A stretch of DNA of 64,000 bases, taken from positions 124,001 to 188,000 of the forward strand of contig NZ_LN999826.1 in the NCBI RefSeq assembly GCF_001517625.2. Reading direction: 5' to 3'. Shown here in pieces: positions 61,569 to 64,000 of this stretch. Position 1 is the stretch's first letter, and the number at the start of each line of letters is the position of its first letter. A program made the translations under genes and the position numbers. The notes beneath the pieces are model-generated. The model did no database searches, was not told the origin of the DNA, and saw nothing but the letters and a program-made list of their open reading frames with translations. The stretch comes from Clostridium sp. AT4. GTDB taxonomy: Bacteria > Bacillota > Clostridia > Lachnospirales > Lachnospiraceae.

Positions 61569-63149
61569 ATGCCCTGTCCACACAACGAAATCACGATTGT
61601 TCAGCGCAGCCAGCGGCAGTCTGCGGTTGCCGCCGCTGCTTACCAGAGTGGCGAAAAGCTGTTCTGTGAATACGACCAGCAAGTGAAGCACTACCCAGAA
61701 AAGCGTGGTATCGTCCACAATGAAATCCTGCTCCCGGCAAATGCCCCGCCGGAGTATGCAGACCGCAATACCTTATGGAACGCCGCCGAAGCGGTGGAAA
61801 AACAATGGAATTCCCAGCTTGCAAGGCGGTGGGTGCTTGCCATTCCCAGAGAGATACCACCCGACCTGTATGCTGTCCTTGTCCGGGAGTTTTGTGAACA
61901 GCAGTTTGTTTCCAAAGGCATGATTGCTGATTTTGCAATTCATGACCCCAATCCGCCGGGACACAATCCCCACGCCCATGTCCTGCTGACTATGCGGGCA
62001 ATGGATGAGCATGGGAAATGGCTTCCCAAGAGCCGCAAGGTTTATGACCTTGACGAGAATGGGGAACGGATAAAGCTGCCATCCGGCAGGTGGAAAAGCC
62101 ACAAGGAGGATACGGTTGACTGGAACGACCAGAAGTATTGTGAAATCTGGCGGCATGAATGGGAGGTCATCCAGAACCGCTATCTGGAAGCCAATGACCG
62201 CCCGGAGCGTGTGGACTTGCGTTCCTATGCCAGACAGGGGCTTGATATAGTCCCCACTGTCCATGAGGGAGTTGCTGTCCGGCAGATGGAAAAGCGAGGT
62301 ATCCAGACGAATATCGGCAACCTGAACCGGGAAATCAGAGCTGCCAACAATCTGATGAAGTCCATCCGGCAGCTTATCCAAAACCTTAAAGGCTGGATTA
62401 CCGAGCTGGGCGAAAAACGGAAAGAGCTGCTTGCACAAAAGGCGGCGGAGGAAGCAACACTTCTTCCCAATCTGCTGATGAAGTATATGGAGATACGAAA
62501 GGAAGAACGGAAGGACTGGACAAGGGCTGGACAGAACCGGGGGACTTCACAGGACTTAAAGGCAGTCAGCGAAGCCCTGTCCTATCTCCGGCAAAAGGGG
62601 CTTTCCACTGTGAAGGACTTAGAAGCATTTCTGGAATCTTCCGGGAAATCAGCCGCAGATTACCGCAATCAGATGAAGCCAAAGGAAGCCCGCAGCAAAG
62701 TGATTGACGGGATTCTTGCCAGCCGGACAGACTGCAAGGAATGTAAGCCTGTCTATGAGAAGTACCAGAAGATATTTTTTAAGAAAACAAAGGAGAAATT
62801 CAAACAGGAACACCCGGAGGTTGCCCGGTATGCGAAAGCCGCCGCCTACCTTGCCAAGCACCCGGACGATAAGGACAGTACCCAAAATGAGCTGCAAGAG
62901 GAGCAGGAAAAACTTCTCAGCGAAATCGCAGAGCTGAAAACACCGCTGACCGAGGTACAGGCTGATTTGAAGAAACTGCGGGACATCCGCTACTGGGCAC
63001 GGAAAGCCACCCCCGGCACAGAGGAAAGCAAAGAGCCGCCCAAGAAACAGCCTATCAAAGAAGTCTTGCAGGATAAGGCTGACGAGAAAAAAGCACAAAG
63101 AACTGTCCCGGCACAGACGAAACACAAACAACAGGATATGGAACTTTAA
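61569..63149 (+). CDS. mobA: MobA/MobL (MobQ-type) relaxase
   Basis: The 526-residue protein nicks oriT and pilots the strand in transfer. The N-terminal relaxase domain (about 1-240) has the early catalytic region QRSQRQSAVAAAAYQSGEKL and the HUH metal motif HNPHAHVLLTMR. The C-terminal half is a charged coiled-coil. GAAAGGAGGGA precedes the ATG. The family is shared by mobilisable plasmids and ICEs of Firmicutes. Confidence 0.92.
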   Translation: MPCPHNEITIVQRSQRQSAVAAAAYQSGEKLFCEYDQQVKHYPEKRGIVHNEILLPANAPPEYADRNTLWNAAEAVEKQWNSQLARRWVLAIPREIPPDLYAVLVREFCEQQFVSKGMIADFAIHDPNPPGHNPHAHVLLTMRAMDEHGKWLPKSRKVYDLDENGERIKLPSGRWKSHKEDTVDWNDQKYCEIWRHEWEVIQNRYLEANDRPERVDLRSYARQGLDIVPTVHEGVAVRQMEKRGIQTNIGNLNREIRAANNLMKSIRQLIQNLKGWITELGEKRKELLAQKAAEEATLLPNLLMKYMEIRKEERKDWTRAGQNRGTSQDLKAVSEALSYLRQKGLSTVKDLEAFLESSGKSAADYRNQMKPKEARSKVIDGILASRTDCKECKPVYEKYQKIFFKKTKEKFKQEHPEVARYAKAAAYLAKHPDDKDSTQNELQEEQEKLLSEIAELKTPLTEVQADLKKLRDIRYWARKATPGTEESKEPPKKQPIKEVLQDKADEKKAQRTVPAQTKHKQQDMEL

Positions 63150-63150
63150 C

Positions 63151-63191
63151 AGGCACTTGCCATTTTCAATCAGAGAATGTCAGGTGCTTTT
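63151..63191 (+). terminator. Hairpin between relaxase and primase genes
   Basis: GGCACTTG pairs with CAGGTGC, followed by TTTTCTTATTTTC. It lies just after the relaxase stop; some readthrough into the primase gene is likely. Confidence 0.45.
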
Positions 63192-63214
63192 CTTATTTTC
63201 AAGGAGGGATAGAT

Positions 63215-63859
63215 TTGAATGTATTTGAAGCTGTGAAGCAGTCCGTTACAACCAGACAGGCTGCGGAGCATTATGGAATCCATATAGGTCGGAACGGGAT
63301 GGCTTGCTGCCCGTTCCATCACGATAAAACCCCAAGCATGAAGCTGGATCGGCGTTACCACTGCTTCGGCTGCGGTGCGGATGGGGATGTGATTGATTTT
63401 GCCGCCGCCCTGTATGGGCTGGGAAAGAAAGAAGCCGCCGTACAACTGGCACAGGACTTCGGGCTTTCCTATGAGGACTGGAAACCGCCGGGAAAGGCAA
63501 AAAAGCCCAAGCCCCGGCAGAAATCCCCGGAGGAACAGTTTCAGGAAGCAAAAAACCGCTGCTTCCGTACCCTTACCGATTATCTTCACTTGCTGATGGC
63601 ATGGAGAATGGACTACGCCCCGCACTCCCCGGAGGAAGCCTTTCATCCCCGGTTTGTGGAAGCCTTACAGAAGCAAGCCCATGTGGAATATCTGCTGGAT
63701 GTGCTGCTGTTTGGGGAGACGGAGGAAAAAGCGGCTTTGATTACGGACTACGGAAAGGATGTGATACAGCTTGAACAGCGAATGGCAGAGCTTGCAGCCA
63801 CAGACGCAGCAAGAACTAAAAAACACCATGAACGCCATGCAGCCGCCCCAGAGCGTTGA
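63215..63859 (+). CDS. CHC2 zinc-finger primase-like protein
   Basis: The 214-residue protein has a CHC2 zinc finger near the start (CCPFHHDKTPSMKLDRRYHCFGCGADGDVIDF), the DNA-binding part of DnaG-type primases, then a helical domain; the TOPRIM catalytic part is absent. The start is TTG at 63215 with AAGGAGGG six bases before it. It probably helps replicate the element. It overlaps the next gene. Confidence 0.87.
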   Translation: MNVFEAVKQSVTTRQAAEHYGIHIGRNGMACCPFHHDKTPSMKLDRRYHCFGCGADGDVIDFAAALYGLGKKEAAVQLAQDFGLSYEDWKPPGKAKKPKPRQKSPEEQFQEAKNRCFRTLTDYLHLLMAWRMDYAPHSPEEAFHPRFVEALQKQAHVEYLLDVLLFGETEEKAALITDYGKDVIQLEQRMAELAATDAARTKKHHERHAAAPER

Positions 63860-64000
63860 GGAAATCAAGGCGGGGCTGGAAACTACCGAGAAAGGCGGTG
63901 TCCGTCAGAGCATACGGAACTGCCTGACCGTATTCCAGCGTGACCCGCTGCTTTCCGGGGCTATCGCATACAACATCCTGACCGACCGCAAGGATATCAT
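63771..64000 (+). CDS. VirE/VapE-like replication protein, N-terminal fragment
   Basis: The frame is open from TTG at 63771 (NSEWQSLQPQTQQELKNTMNAMQPPQSVEEIKAG...) to the window's end and resembles the start of VirE/VapE-like primase-helicase proteins of ICEs (QSIRNCLTVFQRDPLLSGAIAYN). ATG at 63828 is the alternative start. It overlaps the CHC2 primase in another frame, which suggests coupling. Confidence 0.7.
   Translation, partial: MNSEWQSLQPQTQQELKNTMNAMQPPQSVEEIKAGLETTEKGGVRQSIRNCLTVFQRDPLLSGAIAYNILTDRKDI

Overview
The window reads as a chromosomal stretch of a spore-forming gut Firmicute, most likely a Lachnospiraceae/Clostridium cluster XIVa species. This is inferred from the complete spoIIIAA-AH sporulation operon, strong Shine-Dalgarno sites (AAAGGAGG), pyrophosphate-type phosphofructokinase, YesM/YesN-type two-component systems, a DUF1540 protein, and a very large LPxTG surface protein of gut-clostridial type. 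No tRNA, rRNA or CRISPR array was seen.

Layout. 1-307 is the end of a MATE efflux pump. 308-1120 has no gene but holds a consensus sigma-A promoter, about 630 nt of GA-rich sequence with many hairpins, and a 15-bp terminator; it looks like a large structured non-coding RNA and is the most interesting object here. 1.1-3.3 kb has a radical-SAM protein and a PPi-type phosphofructokinase. 3.5-17.4 kb is a sugar-acid catabolism and transport region: kduI-kduD, a GntR/FCD regulator with likely operators (TTGTATACAA type) before kduI, a YesM/YesN sensor-regulator pair, a TRAP transporter (DctPQM), an AEC carrier, and an AraC regulator divergent from a GPH symporter, an amidohydrolase and a creatininase-family protein. 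17.5-21.6 kb has Dus, GreA, a BTAD regulator with a GGDEF-like tail, and an AAA15 ATPase whose promoter is flanked by two identical 15-bp palindromes.

22.0-30.0 kb is one sortase-anchored surface protein of about 2660 residues (signal peptide, Glu/Thr-rich linker, InlB-like and MucBP-like repeats, a His/Cys segment, an exact tandem 240-bp duplication, LPKTG). 30.1-34.0 kb is a small-gene and decay zone: a 49-aa peptide ending RRDGPGGE and a possible broken relative, an internally deleted Rpn/PD-(D/E)XK gene, a BclA-C-terminus-like small protein, an Lsa-type ABC-F gene behind a leader peptide and attenuator, and a RelB antitoxin with a broken YoeB toxin. 34.1-43.9 kb is mostly housekeeping (Nudix, SulP, DUF1540, SEC-C protein, methyltransferase, Hsp33, CspA, MATE, YdcZ, ComEA, OmpR regulator) plus an unassigned ~80-nt RNA with its own promoter and terminator at 36.75 kb. 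43.9-46.9 kb is a cobalamin riboswitch followed by the cobalt ECF transporter cbiMNQO; then a GNAT enzyme, rlmH and spoIIIAA-AH (48.0-53.7 kb).

From 54.1 kb the sequence turns mobile: two damaged Fic genes, the second cut by an IS3-family element, then a 5'-truncated group II intron. From about 58 kb to the end lies the replication and mobilisation part of an integrative conjugative element: XRE regulator, small basic Cys protein, RepA-N-like winged-helix protein, DUF3847 protein, a hairpin-rich region that may hold oriT, an AT-rich methyltransferase cargo gene, MobA/MobL relaxase, CHC2 primase and the start of a VirE-like gene.
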